Shown here piece by piece: positions 5,904 through 5,979 of a stretch of DNA of 5,979 nt; position 1 is the stretch's first letter; the number at the start of each line of letters is the position of its first letter. The stretch comes from Verrucomicrobiales bacterium (GTDB lineage Bacteria > Verrucomicrobiota > Verrucomicrobiia > Limisphaerales > UBA1096), in assembly GCA_028817635.1 (NCBI GenBank), contig JAPPPH010000071.1, forward strand, positions 1-5,979. Direction: 5' to 3'. The notes under the pieces are model-generated. The model had not been told where the DNA came from. It ran no database searches and saw only the letters and a list, made by a program, of their open reading frames with translations. The position numbers and the translations under genes were made by a program.

Positions 5904-5979
5904 AAGGTAGGGGCGGCTGTCTCAGCCGTCCTCAAGGCAATCCAACACCAAGGCCGGCTCGGAGAGCCAGCCCTACCTT
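5904..5979. repeat. Palindromic repeat element with two hairpins (REP/MITE-like), reaching the window end
   Basis: The ends AAGGTAGGG (5904-5912) and CCCTACCTT (5971-5979) are perfect inverted repeats. Inside are two GC-rich hairpins. The first pairs GGGCGGCTG (5911-5919) with CAGCCGTCC (5923-5931) around a TCT loop, with one G-T wobble. The second pairs GGCCGGCTC (5952-5960) with GAGCCAGCC (5964-5972) around GGA, with one mismatch. Read from the right end on the minus strand, the second arm resembles the first, so the unit looks like two inverted copies of a short palindromic sequence. No T-run follows, so a standard intrinsic terminator is not evident, though it may still limit read-through from the PQQ gene. 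The element may continue beyond the window. Confidence 0.6.

Noticed and set aside
1..5979. CRISPR array, tRNA or rRNA genes
   Set aside because: I saw no regularly spaced direct repeats, no tRNA-like cloverleaf and no conserved rRNA segments, reading by eye. A covariance-model scan would be needed to exclude small RNAs.

Overview
The window is a compact bacterial chromosomal segment, mostly GC-rich (sampled coding lines are about 63-65% GC), carrying ordinary housekeeping genes. A secreted PQQ-type beta-propeller protein whose mature end begins ENWATFRGDG, of a kind common in Planctomycetota and Verrucomicrobiota, suggests that superphylum. I lean to Verrucomicrobiota, but this is an inference from family style and not a proof.

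Layout. Bases 1-149 hold the 3' end of a plus-strand gene that resembles the C-terminus of an HU/IHF-family DNA-binding protein. It meets, tail to tail with a 4-bp gap, a minus-strand pair transcribed from right to left: prfC (RF3, 2077-3672) and then uup (ABC-F ATPase, 154-2043 or 154-2067). These form a probable translation-factor operon. An AT-rich divergent region (3673-3848) separates prfC from a small plus-strand gene at 3849-4103. That gene encodes an 84-residue excisionase/MerR-type helix-turn-helix protein and is markedly poorer in GC (about 45%). It converges on cutA (minus, 4119-4445). cutA is divergent from the PQQ beta-propeller gene (plus, 4524-5885), which carries a Sec signal peptide.

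Non-coding structure. Two things stand out. First, a family of short palindromes built on TTGGCCAA and CCAAGCGCTTGG recurs at or near gene boundaries: the uup start, the prfC end, the cutA/PQQ region and the PQQ 3' flank. Second, the last 76 bases form two hairpins enclosed by a perfect 9-bp inverted repeat, which looks like a REP/MITE-type palindromic element that may continue past the window edge.

Function. RF3 recycles class I release factors, and Uup is a ribosome-associated ABC-F protein, so the operon pairs two factors that act on the ribosome. cutA and the secreted propeller protein show no functional link beyond adjacency. I found no convincing new multi-gene system. The most interesting items are the repeated palindromes, the terminal palindromic element and the atypical small HTH gene.
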